Shown here: in pieces, positions 30,068-38,802 of the stretch
How the letters are laid out: each line of letters begins with the position of its first letter
Position numbering within the stretch: position 1 is the first letter of the stretch
NCBI GenBank assembly: GCA_913778505.1
Contig: CAJYWD010000007.1
Coordinates: forward strand, 62,001 to 126,000
DNA length: 64,000 nucleotides
Origin: an uncultured Chryseobacterium sp.
Lineage (GTDB): Bacteria; Bacteroidota; Bacteroidia; Flavobacteriales; Weeksellaceae
Reading direction: 5' to 3'
The notes under the pieces: model-generated
Seen by the model: the letters and a program-made list of their open reading frames with translations, nothing else
Told to the model about the DNA's origin: nothing
Databases searched by the model: none
Translations under genes and position numbers: made by a program

Positions 30068-31453
30068 ATGAAAAAATTATTATTTTCTTTAGCTTTAGTT
30101 TCCTTATCAGGAATTTCAAAAGCACAAACACCAGTTTGGGTAACGAAAACAACGGGCGCTCCTGCATTGCATTATGTTAATGTCATGAGAGCAGTAGATG
30201 CAAACACGATCTGGTTTGCAGATAGCAAGCCTACATCTGCGACTGACACAGGACGTTACATGGGCCTTTCTACGGATGGTGGAAATACTTGGACCAATAA
30301 GATTGTTAACGGACCTTCCGGCGCAGCTACAGTTGGAGATATCTTCCCGATTTCTTCTACTACTGCCTGGATGATTAGTTGTCCTCCTGCTGGAGGTACG
30401 GTTTCCCAGAACGGAGTATGGAAAACTACAGATGCGGGTACAACTTGGACAAAACAGACATCTGCGGCTTACAGTTCCAATACCTCTTTTTCTAACATAG
30501 TTTACTTCTGGGATGCTAACAATGGATTTACTGCAGGAGATCCTTTTGGTACAGGTTCCAACAAGAGGTTTGAGATGTACACAACTTCTAATGGAGGATC
30601 AACTTGGACTAATATTCCAACAGGAACAGCACCGACGCCTCTCAATGGTGAGGAATATGGATACACTTCAAAAATTACTGTTGTAGGTGATAATATGTGG
30701 CTTGGAACGGATGTCGGTAGAATTCTTTATTCACCTAACAGAGGTGCTTCTTGGCAGGCGTTTCAAACAGAAGTAGTAGATTTTGGTGGTGTTACCGTAC
30801 CTGGTTTTACTGCAGATCTTGCATTCAGAGATGCTAACAATGGTCTTATGGTAGAAAATCAATCCGGAGTAGCAATCTTGAGATCTACTACAGATAAAGG
30901 TGCAACATGGACCGTAATGACGCCATCAACTGGAACATTCTATGGTAGTGGTATTGTATATGTTCCTGGAACGGCTAATACATACGTTACGACAGGTATT
31001 GATGAAGGTTCTTCTTTTACGACTGACGGCGGCCAGAATTGGACAGAGATAGAAAATGCTAATCCTACAATTGGCAAATATTATACTACGCTTGACTTTA
31101 TAAGCCCTACAGTTGGATTTGCAGGTGGTGTTAGCCAGGCTCAAAGTACTGATACAGGTCAGCCTTTCCCAGCATTCAGTGTGTTGTCAGGAAACCTAAA
31201 CCTTGCGGTATCTGATGTTAATGCTAACAAAGCAAAATTGACAGCATATCCAAACCCAGCAGTTGATGTTGTAACTTTCAAATCTTCTAAAGACATCAAG
31301 GAAGTAGCAATTATCGATCTTTCTGGTAAAATCGTGAAGAGAGAGAAAACTAACTCTCAGATCAACGTTTCTAACCTTGCAAAAGGAACTTACGTGGCTC
31401 AAGCTATCTATACTGATGGTTCTGTAGAAAACACGAAAGTGATCAAAAAATAA
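30068..31453 (+). CDS. Secreted Asp-box repeat protein with type IX sorting domain
   Basis: 461 residues with a signal peptide ending at AQ (residue 20). Six Asp-box motifs of the S/T-x-D/N-x-G-x-x-W form lie at about 68, 120, 173, 222, 274 and 318, giving a beta-propeller of the YCF48/sialidase-like type. The C-terminal about 75 residues (LTAYPNPAVDVV ... GTYVAQAIYTDG ... KVIKK) are a T9SS type A sorting domain, so it should be exported by PorV/SprA and attached or released at the surface. Function of the propeller is unknown; sialidase catalytic residues are not evident. Own terminator downstream. Confidence 0.88.
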   Translation: MKKLLFSLALVSLSGISKAQTPVWVTKTTGAPALHYVNVMRAVDANTIWFADSKPTSATDTGRYMGLSTDGGNTWTNKIVNGPSGAATVGDIFPISSTTAWMISCPPAGGTVSQNGVWKTTDAGTTWTKQTSAAYSSNTSFSNIVYFWDANNGFTAGDPFGTGSNKRFEMYTTSNGGSTWTNIPTGTAPTPLNGEEYGYTSKITVVGDNMWLGTDVGRILYSPNRGASWQAFQTEVVDFGGVTVPGFTADLAFRDANNGLMVENQSGVAILRSTTDKGATWTVMTPSTGTFYGSGIVYVPGTANTYVTTGIDEGSSFTTDGGQNWTEIENANPTIGKYYTTLDFISPTVGFAGGVSQAQSTDTGQPFPAFSVLSGNLNLAVSDVNANKAKLTAYPNPAVDVVTFKSSKDIKEVAIIDLSGKIVKREKTNSQINVSNLAKGTYVAQAIYTDGSVENTKVIKK

Positions 31454-31474
31454 TTCCCATTATTCAAGATAACC

Positions 31475-31500
31475 AAACCCCGCAGTCTGCGGGGTTTTTT
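31475..31500 (+). terminator. Rho-independent terminator
   Basis: AAACCCCGCA, loop GTC, TGCGGGGTTT and a T tract: 10-bp perfect stem 21 bases after the Asp-box gene. Confidence 0.93.
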
Positions 31501-31516
31501 ATTGAGGTATTATTAG

Positions 31517-31524
31517 TACTTTTG
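31517..31524 (+). promoter_or_regulatory. Promoter -7 element for the porin gene
   Basis: TACTTTTG, 16 bases before the ATG at 31541 and just after the preceding terminator. Confidence 0.5.
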
Positions 31525-31540
31525 TATCCAAATTTCCTCG

Positions 31541-33463
31541 ATGAAATATTTGTTTGTCATCTTCTCAATGCTCTGCGCCACCATAAAAGCGCAGCGGGTC
31601 AATAAAACCGACTCCAACCAATTGCCTTCCGATACGCTTAAAGTAGACTCCGGAGAAAAGGATTCTTTGGAAATCTACAAACCGACCATCAATGATTACC
31701 TTGTCAAAAAACGTTTTGGCGAAAAGAAGATCTACGATACCACCTTTGCCATAGAGAAATCATACATTGTCACGCAGTATAACAAGAGAGACAATTTTGG
31801 AAAAATCCAGTTTTCCAATATCGGTTCTGGATTTCAGAATCTGACGTTCGACAAAAATCCGGAGCACAACCTCTCACTAATGCCGGAAAATAAATCCTTT
31901 TACATCAAAGGCGAAAACGATATCAACTATTATGATGTCAAAACTCCGACGACCACTTTTTTCTACAACAACTCCATGAGGAATGGCGGACAGCTCCAGA
32001 CCACCTACACGCAGAACGTTGGCAAAAACTTCAACTTTGCCATAGAATATATGGGACTTCGCTCGCAGGGGCTTTACCGGAACAGTCTGGCATCCAGCAA
32101 TAACACCATCTTCAGCGGTCATTACACTTCTCCAAACGGTAAATATGAAGCGTATGCCCATTACATTCACCAGAATGTCAATAATCAGGAAAATGGCGGT
32201 ATTGCGGATCTGGATGTCTTCCTCAGCGGAGATTCACGGTTCGACAACAGGCAGAACATCGACGTCAATCTCTCCGGAGCAGAATCCAGGTATGGCTACC
32301 GGCGGTACTATTTCAGTCAGGAATTCTCACCATTCGATCCGGCGAAATACCCTTTCAAGCTTCGTCACACCATTTTTCATCAGGGTAACAAATACTATTT
32401 CTCCGAAAATTCCACCAATGTAGATTTTTTCGGAGGTCTGGATATAGAAGGCTTTCCTCTTTCCAATAAGAAATTTTCAAATAATCTGAGCAATACATTC
32501 AGCCTGGTTTGGGACAATGAGCGCTTTAAGCTGGACGCAGGTTTCCGCCATCAGGCAATTAATTTTGGAAACAAGAATGCCTACACCACACTCCATATTC
32601 CGGGTTATTTCAAAGAGCAGAGATTTGGTGCAGTTGGCAATTTGCAAATCAAATTATTAGATAAAATCCAACTGAAGTCCTTCTTAGAAATTTCCAAAGG
32701 TTCGGAGTTCGGCAATTACATCAGGACGACCAACGCATTGGTTTTCGAGCCAATCAAGGATTATGTTATAGAAGGTCGGGTTAATTTCCAGTCGGCTTAT
32801 CCGAGTTTTAATTACCTGGTCAATTCTTCCCATTACGTCAATTATAATTTCGAATTCCAGAATCCCAACAATGAAGCCATCACGCAAATCGGCGGGACCT
32901 TGAAGCTTGCAAAATGGTTCGATTCTCAAGTTTTTGTAGATTACTATAGGATCGACAATTACACATATTTCGACAGTAATGCCAAGCCTCAGCAGAGTTC
33001 GTCATCGCTCAACCTGTCACAGATCGGCGGCGAGGCCACTGCACGGTACGGCAAGTTCAACTTTAATGCGCGCGTGCTCTTTCAGAAAGTACTTACCAAC
33101 CAGGATTTATTGCCATTGCCGGACTTTATTGGTCGCGTCAATGTCTTTTTTCAGGCGCCGGCATTCAAAAAAGCAGCCACCATTCAGACAGGAATCAAGA
33201 TTTACTATTTCAGCCAATTTGCCTCCAGAGAATATTCGCCTATTCTGAATGAACTGATGCTGCCGGGCGCCACCAGTTATGCCATCGGCGGACAGCCTAT
33301 TGCAGATGTCTATTTTAATATGAAAGTCAAAAGGATGTTTTTCTACGTCGAGGGTCAGCACATTAACCAGACCTTTATGCAGAACAAATCTTTCACGGTG
33401 CCCAATTATCCACTCTACGACTTTCGTTTGAATCTGGGCGTGGTTTGGTATCTTTTCCACTAA
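31541..33463 (+). CDS. Putative outer-membrane porin (Porin_10-like)
   Basis: 640 residues. Signal peptide to about residue 18 (TIKAQ). After an acidic linker the protein is a series of amphipathic strands rich in aromatic residues (FFYNNSMRNGGQLQTTYTQNVGKNF, RYGYRRYYFSQ) and ends in a strand of the type expected for barrel assembly (LGVVWYLFH). The pattern and length match the Bacteroidetes putative porin family I remember as Porin_10. Monocistronic. Confidence 0.75.
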   Translation: MKYLFVIFSMLCATIKAQRVNKTDSNQLPSDTLKVDSGEKDSLEIYKPTINDYLVKKRFGEKKIYDTTFAIEKSYIVTQYNKRDNFGKIQFSNIGSGFQNLTFDKNPEHNLSLMPENKSFYIKGENDINYYDVKTPTTTFFYNNSMRNGGQLQTTYTQNVGKNFNFAIEYMGLRSQGLYRNSLASSNNTIFSGHYTSPNGKYEAYAHYIHQNVNNQENGGIADLDVFLSGDSRFDNRQNIDVNLSGAESRYGYRRYYFSQEFSPFDPAKYPFKLRHTIFHQGNKYYFSENSTNVDFFGGLDIEGFPLSNKKFSNNLSNTFSLVWDNERFKLDAGFRHQAINFGNKNAYTTLHIPGYFKEQRFGAVGNLQIKLLDKIQLKSFLEISKGSEFGNYIRTTNALVFEPIKDYVIEGRVNFQSAYPSFNYLVNSSHYVNYNFEFQNPNNEAITQIGGTLKLAKWFDSQVFVDYYRIDNYTYFDSNAKPQQSSSSLNLSQIGGEATARYGKFNFNARVLFQKVLTNQDLLPLPDFIGRVNVFFQAPAFKKAATIQTGIKIYYFSQFASREYSPILNELMLPGATSYAIGGQPIADVYFNMKVKRMFFYVEGQHINQTFMQNKSFTVPNYPLYDFRLNLGVVWYLFH

Positions 33464-33481
33464 TTTTATCAGAATAATTAT

Positions 33482-33584
33482 GGCAGCTTTATCCGTCTTC
33501 CACTCCCGCTTTTTTCTGAAAAATCATCCGCATTTCCCGCAGCTTTTTCAGAAAAAGAGCTCCGTTCGAGCCGGGCTGCAGTTT
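33482..33584. repeat. Composite palindromic repeat, copy 1
   Basis: Outer ends GGCAGC (33482-33487) and GGGCTGC (33573-33579) are shared with copy 2 at 39693-39790, as are the adjoining TCCCGCT on the left and GAGCTCC on the right. Inside is a perfect 13-bp inverted repeat, TTTTTCTGAAAAA (33511-33523) and its complement (33544-33556). It fills the porin-bshC spacer. Confidence 0.75.
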
Positions 33585-33649
33585 CAGCATAAAATTAATA
33601 GGAGTTATCAGATAGACCTGTCACCCATCAATCAACAAGCACCAAAACA

Positions 33650-35224
33650 ATGACAATTGATTTCCAACATATCAACAGCATTCCAAAACTCGTCAAAGAT
33701 TTCCTGGCGGAGAAACTGGACGGATTTCAGAATAAAACATTCGGTTTAGAACACTTCAAAAAACAAATAACGGAGAAGCAGCATTCGTATTCCGATGAGA
33801 AAAGAGAAGTGCTTTACAATACGATATTTTCTCAGAATCAGGAAGAACAATTAGCTGCAAAACAATTGGAATATCTTTTTTCTTTGAAAGATAAAAATAC
33901 ATTTACGGTTACGACGGGTCATCAGCTCAATCTCTTCACCGGTCCGGTTTTCTTCGTTTACAAGATTTTACAGACGATCAAAACAGCCGAATTCCTGAAG
34001 GCAAACTTTCCGGAATTTAATTTTGTTCCCGTTTTCTGGATGGCAACGGAAGACCACGATTTTGATGAGATCAACCACTTCAAAACGCATGATCATTACT
34101 ACGAGATCAAAGGTCAGGCTGGCGGCGATGTCGGAAATATCAAAATCGATGAGAACTTTTTCATTCAGGAATTTGAAAAAGAATTCAAAGACAATGTTTA
34201 TGGAACCGAATTGATTCTTTGGATTAAAAAAGCTTACCAACAGGGAAAAACTCACACGCAAGCCATTCGATATTTGGTCAATCAATTATTTTCAGAATAC
34301 GGGTTACTGACGATTGACGGAAATGCAAAAGAGCTTAAAAATCAGGTTAAAGACATTTTCCGTAAAGAATTATTGTCCAATCAGCTTTTCGAAACCACTC
34401 AAAATCAAAGAGAATTTCTGGAAGAAAATTATCACAAAGTTCAGGTCAATCCAAGAGAAATCAATCTTTTTTATTTGACGGAAACCAGAAACAGAATCGA
34501 AAAAATCAACGGTGAATATTTCATTCTAGACACCGATTTAAAATTTTCGGAAGAAGAAATTCTCGACGAACTGGAAAATCATCCGGAAAAGTTCAGTCCC
34601 AATGCGGTACTCCGTCCGGCTTATCAGGAAACGATTATGCCGAATCTGGCTTACGTCGGCGGAAATGCGGAGATTATGTACTGGATTGAACTGAAGGATT
34701 ATTTCGATTCCATCAATTTGCCTTTCCCAATTCTGATTCCAAGAAACTCGATGTTATTTTTAGAAGAAAAAAGCTTCAGAAAAATTGAAAACTCCGGACT
34801 GAAAATCGAAGATTTCTTCGGGAATTTTGCCGAAGTCATCAATCAAAAAATATTAGACAACAACGAAATCAAATCACTTCTTGAGCAAAAAGAACAGGAT
34901 TTGATTCATTCGTTTTCGGAAATAAAAACTAAAGCGGAACAGACAGATAAAACCTTTGCTAATCTTGTGGATGCAGAGGAAACGCGACAATTAAAATCAT
35001 TCAAAAGAATGCAGAAACGTCTTCTGAAAGCCGAAAAAATCAAACAGTCCGAGAAAGTGGATCAGCTTCAGAATCTGTTTCTCAAAGTGCATCCTGGCGG
35101 AACCTGGCAGGAAAGAGTTCTGAATTTCAGCGTGTTTTATGCGGATTTTGGCAAGCAATGGATTGCCGACAGTTATCAACAGATGGATGTTCAAAAATCG
35201 GAGTTGATTATTTCGAAGATATAA
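33650..35224 (+). CDS. bshC: Bacillithiol synthase, cysteine-adding enzyme BshC
   Basis: 524 residues. The signature TTGHQLNLFTGPVFFVYKI near residue 88, FWMATEDHDFDEIN near residue 131 and YVGGNAEIMYWIELKDYF near residue 333 are those of BshC, the last enzyme of bacillithiol synthesis, which joins cysteine to GlcN-malate. A coiled-coil of about 65 residues precedes the C-terminal segment. The last 13 codons are repeated at 36547-36585. Confidence 0.94.
   Translation: MTIDFQHINSIPKLVKDFLAEKLDGFQNKTFGLEHFKKQITEKQHSYSDEKREVLYNTIFSQNQEEQLAAKQLEYLFSLKDKNTFTVTTGHQLNLFTGPVFFVYKILQTIKTAEFLKANFPEFNFVPVFWMATEDHDFDEINHFKTHDHYYEIKGQAGGDVGNIKIDENFFIQEFEKEFKDNVYGTELILWIKKAYQQGKTHTQAIRYLVNQLFSEYGLLTIDGNAKELKNQVKDIFRKELLSNQLFETTQNQREFLEENYHKVQVNPREINLFYLTETRNRIEKINGEYFILDTDLKFSEEEILDELENHPEKFSPNAVLRPAYQETIMPNLAYVGGNAEIMYWIELKDYFDSINLPFPILIPRNSMLFLEEKSFRKIENSGLKIEDFFGNFAEVINQKILDNNEIKSLLEQKEQDLIHSFSEIKTKAEQTDKTFANLVDAEETRQLKSFKRMQKRLLKAEKIKQSEKVDQLQNLFLKVHPGGTWQERVLNFSVFYADFGKQWIADSYQQMDVQKSELIISKI
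35186..35215 (+). repeat. bshC 3'-end repeat, copy 1 (inside the gene)
   Basis: Thirty bases at the end of bshC encoding DVQKSELIIS. A copy with 28 of 30 identical bases lies at 36547-36576; both differences are synonymous third positions. Confidence 0.85.
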
Positions 35225-35404
35225 GATTATTTATAACATTTTCAAAGAAATATCTTAATATTTTTCAATACCATTAAATGTAGATTTTGATTACTAAAAC
35301 TTAATATAAATTGCACACAAACAGCACGTTATGTAAATATAGTGCTTGTGTAATTCTTCTAATACTTTTAACTTTAAAGTGTTATATAATTAAATTATAA
35401 CACA

Positions 35405-35626
35405 ATGAAAAAATTATTATCAGTTGCAGCTTTTGGAGCTGCTGGTTTTATGAGTGCAAAAGGCACTGTTGATAATGTTCCACAAGCGACTCACTATTTT
35501 GAATAGTTGGGAACAGTAACGTATATGACCTCGTGTGGGTTTCCAATACAAGATTCTTATTGTACTAGTTGGGGAGAGGCTTGTCTTATGGAAAGCATAG
35601 CTATGTTTAATGAGTATTTCTGTTAA
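35405..35626 (+). pseudogene. Small secreted cysteine peptide gene with in-frame TAG
   Basis: Read from ATG 35405, a signal peptide (MKKLLSVAAFGAAGFMSAKG) leads to TAG at codon 34 (35504-35506). The same frame then stays open for 39 codons to TAA at 35624-35626, adding four cysteines (codons 44, 53, 60, 73) and ending in FNEYFC. The full 73-codon reading frame ends so that TAATG joins it to the GLPGLI gene. Either a point mutation broke a small secreted protein, or the stop is read through, or it is a sequencing error. The intact size, signal peptide and overlap favour one original gene. Family not recognised. Confidence 0.6.
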
Positions 35627-36429
35627 TGATTAGAATAACTTCATTAATGATTTTTTTGAACAGTATTTTTGTTTTTTCCCAAATTCAAAATACTGTTCAA
35701 AAATCTAATCTGGTTTGTAAATATCAAGTCAAATTTTTAAAAGATTCACTTGATAAATATAGTGTGAAAGAAGAAGTAATGACATTGTTGATTGGTGACA
35801 AAATTTCTTTATTTAAAAGTGACCAAAAAGCAAAAAGTGATTCATTAAATAAATCAATCATAAAAAGTGGGATTGCCAACGCTGGTGGCAAAGGAAATTT
35901 AGTAATTGATTTTTCTAAAGTTCCACGTGTTAATATGGTTCAAGAAGTTCTATTTGAAAATGGAAAATTAAAAGTATTTGATAAAGTTTTTAAGTATCAG
36001 TTCGCTTTTGAACCTACAAATAAAGTAAAATGGGAGTTAGTAAATGAAACTAAAAAAATCGATGGCTATGATTGTAGAAAAGCAATTGGTACATATGGTG
36101 AAAGAAAGTTGATTGCCTGGTACACTACAGAAATCCCACTTCAGGAAGGGCCATATACATTTAAAGGTTTGCCGGGATTAATAGTACACCTTAATGATGA
36201 AAGGGAGACTTATATTTTTGATTTGATTTATCTGAAAAAAGATGTTCGCGATATAGTACCTATAAACAATGCTACAGAAACGACATTTGAGAAATTTTTT
36301 AATGCTAGGCAAAATGCAAAAGAGAATGCTGTCAGTAATGTAGGTGGAATGCTTCATAGGGAAATGACACAAGAAGAAAAGAGTTTGGTAACAAAAAACG
36401 CTAACAAAGTAAATAATTATTTGGATTAG
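35626..36429 (+). CDS. GLPGLI family protein
   Basis: 267 residues with an N-terminal signal peptide (to about FVFSQ). The family name motif is present as FKGLPGLIVHLND near residue 185, preceded by AWYTTEIPLQEGPY, and the N-terminal KWELVNETKKIDGYDCRKA strand is typical. Function of this Bacteroidetes family is unknown; it is secreted or periplasmic. It starts inside the stop codon of the upstream peptide gene (TAATG), so the two are probably translated as a pair. The gene is more AT-rich than bshC and lies between two copies of the bshC end. A second member is at 60317. Confidence 0.88.
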   Translation: MIRITSLMIFLNSIFVFSQIQNTVQKSNLVCKYQVKFLKDSLDKYSVKEEVMTLLIGDKISLFKSDQKAKSDSLNKSIIKSGIANAGGKGNLVIDFSKVPRVNMVQEVLFENGKLKVFDKVFKYQFAFEPTNKVKWELVNETKKIDGYDCRKAIGTYGERKLIAWYTTEIPLQEGPYTFKGLPGLIVHLNDERETYIFDLIYLKKDVRDIVPINNATETTFEKFFNARQNAKENAVSNVGGMLHREMTQEEKSLVTKNANKVNNYLD

Positions 36430-36476
36430 CTTTGTAGAATAGAATTGCCTGCTAAATAATTAAAAAAAATTAAAAT

Positions 36477-36508
36477 CTATTTCTTTAAGTTAGGAAATAG
36501 GTTTTTTT
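36477..36508 (+). terminator. Terminator after the GLPGLI gene
   Basis: CTATTTC (36477-36483), 10-base loop, GAAATAG (36494-36500), then a run of seven T. Confidence 0.75.
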
Positions 36509-36546
36509 ATTAATCTCAAAATTAATTCAAAAATTTAATTAAACTA

Positions 36547-36585
36547 GATGTTCAAAAATCCGAATTGATTATTTCGCCCATTTAA
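36547..36585 (+). repeat. bshC 3'-end remnant, copy 2
   Basis: The bases encode DVQKSELIISPI and a TAA stop in the same frame pattern as the true bshC end (DVQKSELIISKI stop). It is a detached tail about 1.36 kb downstream, just before the LysM gene. It marks the right border of the segment holding the peptide and GLPGLI genes. Confidence 0.8.
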
Positions 36586-36596
36586 TCTGAAAGCAT

Positions 36597-36604
36597 TATT
36601 TTTG
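36597..36604 (+). promoter_or_regulatory. Promoter -7 element for the LysM gene
   Basis: TATTTTTG, 19 bases before the ATG at 36624, immediately after the bshC remnant. Confidence 0.5.
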
Positions 36605-36623
36605 TAACCATATAAAGAAAGGG

Positions 36624-38612
36624 ATGATTAAAAAGATTTTCATTTTATCGGGACTTATCGGATTTTTGGGACTTTCTGCACAGAAAACCCACACCGTTCT
36701 AGCAAAGGAAACACCTTACGGTATTTCTAAACAGTATGGTTTAACGGTAGATGAATTATATCGGATGAATCCTTCCGTAAAGGATAACGGACTGAAAATT
36801 GGCGATGTCATCGTCGTTTCCAAATCCGGAAGCAGCACAAAAACTGCAACTACCAAATCTGCTGCTACAGCCACTTCTGTGAAAACCAGCAAAACAGGAA
36901 CGATTACGTTGCAGCCCAAACAAACGATCTACGGTATTACCAAGCAATATCAGATTTCTGAGGCTGACCTTCGCAAACTGAATCCCGAACTGGATTCTCA
37001 TATGAAAATCGGGGACAAAATCACCCTGCCTCTGGATAACATTCAGAAATTTGGTGGTTCAGCTAAAGCTTCTCAGGCTACCAAAACGGTCACGGAAAAA
37101 CCTGAGGATGTAAAAACGGTAACGAAAACCGAAACCACATCTTCTGACAAAGGTCTTTACATTGTCCAGGCAAAAGATAATTATTATAAAATATCAAGAC
37201 AGTTCAACCTGACTCAGAAGCAATTATTTGCTTTGAATCCCGGACTTGAGGCTTCAGGTCTGAAACCAGGCGAAGCCATCAGAGTTTCGGGTTCAGATTC
37301 TGTTGTAACTTCTTCTAATTCTATCAAGGTTGAAGATAATTCTCAAAGCAATACAACTTCCGCTCCGGTGACGGAAACAACAAGACCGGCTTCGGCTTCC
37401 GAACCTGTTTCATCAACTACTGCTTCTTCGGAAGACGATTTTGTGACTTACACCGTTCAGAGTGGCGATACAATGTTCAGTATCATGAACCGATTCAATG
37501 TCACATTGGATCAATTGATTAGCCTTAACCCAAATCTTGCGGACGGACTGAAAGCCGGAATGACATTGAAAATCAAGAAACAAGATCCGATGTATTCCAA
37601 GAAAAGCGGCGATGTTTTGAGTGTGGTTCTGATGCTGCCTTTCGGGTTTGATGCCAACGATGCCAAGTACAGGACAATGTCTATGGATTTCCTGACGGGT
37701 GCTAAATTAGCAGCTGAGCGAAACGCCAACAACGGACAAAAACTGGACATCAAGGTAGTAGATGCGGGAAATGAAACGACTTTTAAAAACAGCCTTTCTC
37801 AACTGAATCCTGACAATACCGATTTAATTGTCGGGCCTTTTTTCAAATCAAGTGTTCTGGAAGTTCTAAGATTTGTGAATAACAAAAAGATTCCTGTCGT
37901 TGCACCATTTGCGAATTCCGAAGACCTTTTCGATTACAGCAATCTCATTATCATCGAGACAGAAAATTCAGTTTATTCAGACAGAATTGTCAAAGAAGTG
38001 GGACAGGTTTACCAGGATCAGAAAATCTACATCGTGGCAGATAATTCCAAAGCAAATGCGAATGCCATCAAGGCCGGTTTGGAAAAATCTCTATCAAAAC
38101 CTAATGTGGTGATTGTTAATTCTTCATCTGATATTCAGCTGGAAAACAATATGATGACGGGACAATCTGTTCCTGTCATTGCGATTTTGGCGGACGATGA
38201 TGAATCTGCTGGTGCTGCATTCTCTTCCAAAATCGTTGCGCTCGGAAAACAGACGGAAGGTGTAAAAGCTTTCAGTATGTTCTACAGCCCGAGCTTTGAG
38301 AAAAATGTGGATGACCTTTCAAAAGCAAATCTTGTTTATCTGATGGACAGAAAAATCAACTACGACGGCGATTTTGAAAAAGAAATTTTGGCAGCTTACA
38401 AAGCAAAATATTGCAAAACACCTTCAAAATACGCGGTAATCGGGTTTGATGTGATGAACGATATGCTGACAAGAGAAAACAAAAAAGGAGAAATCTTCAA
38501 ACAGATCGGCAAATCTCAAACGCAGCTCGCTACAAAATTCGAATTCGTCAAAGCAAAACCAAACGGTGCTTATATCAACAATGGTTACAGAGTGGTGAGA
38601 TTGATGCCGTAA
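36624..38612 (+). CDS. Four-LysM protein fused to a periplasmic-binding-like domain
   Basis: 662 residues with a signal peptide to about residue 19. LysM repeats lie at about 21-65, 96-138, 181-222 and 278-320, each with a YGI/YKI/FSI core and a LNP turn (LDQLISLNPNLADGLKAGMTLKI in the last), separated by Ser/Thr-rich linkers. The C-terminal half (about 330-662) resembles a type I periplasmic binding fold (LMLPFGFDAND, FLTGAKLAAERNANNGQKLDIKVVDAGNE, DLIVGPFFKSSVLEV). The protein should bind peptidoglycan and an unknown ligand; no transporter is adjacent. Confidence 0.85.
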   Translation: MIKKIFILSGLIGFLGLSAQKTHTVLAKETPYGISKQYGLTVDELYRMNPSVKDNGLKIGDVIVVSKSGSSTKTATTKSAATATSVKTSKTGTITLQPKQTIYGITKQYQISEADLRKLNPELDSHMKIGDKITLPLDNIQKFGGSAKASQATKTVTEKPEDVKTVTKTETTSSDKGLYIVQAKDNYYKISRQFNLTQKQLFALNPGLEASGLKPGEAIRVSGSDSVVTSSNSIKVEDNSQSNTTSAPVTETTRPASASEPVSSTTASSEDDFVTYTVQSGDTMFSIMNRFNVTLDQLISLNPNLADGLKAGMTLKIKKQDPMYSKKSGDVLSVVLMLPFGFDANDAKYRTMSMDFLTGAKLAAERNANNGQKLDIKVVDAGNETTFKNSLSQLNPDNTDLIVGPFFKSSVLEVLRFVNNKKIPVVAPFANSEDLFDYSNLIIIETENSVYSDRIVKEVGQVYQDQKIYIVADNSKANANAIKAGLEKSLSKPNVVIVNSSSDIQLENNMMTGQSVPVIAILADDDESAGAAFSSKIVALGKQTEGVKAFSMFYSPSFEKNVDDLSKANLVYLMDRKINYDGDFEKEILAAYKAKYCKTPSKYAVIGFDVMNDMLTRENKKGEIFKQIGKSQTQLATKFEFVKAKPNGAYINNGYRVVRLMP

Positions 38613-38668
38613 GTTATAATAAAGGGATAAATGATTCAGAATTCATTCATCCAATCTTTTTTTAGTTT

Positions 38669-38730
38669 TACGCCTTTGTGAACTTAAAAACATTTAGTAT
38701 TAAAAAAAATCTTTGTGGACTTTGTGTTCC
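38669..38730 (+). repeat. 75-bp dispersed repeat, copy upstream of fabD
   Basis: CGCCTTTGTGAACTTAAAAA, then about 13 variable bases, then TAAAAAAAATCTTTGTGG. The same order of words is seen at 57593-57666 (minus strand) and 58145-58220 (plus strand) around the GxxExxY gene. The AAATCTTTG part could act as a -7-like element. Confidence 0.55.
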
Positions 38731-38762
38731 AAAAATTAATAATCATTTTAAAACATTGATGA

Positions 38763-38797
38763 ATCAATCATTTATAATTCATCAATTATCATTTATA
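38763..38797 (+). repeat. Heptamer-phased leader before fabD
   Basis: Five 7-base words in exact register: ATCAATC, ATTTATA, ATTCATC, AATTATC, ATTTATA, ending five bases before the fabD ATG. Composition resembles the nusA leader. Confidence 0.65.
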
Positions 38798-38802
38798 AAT
38801 AT

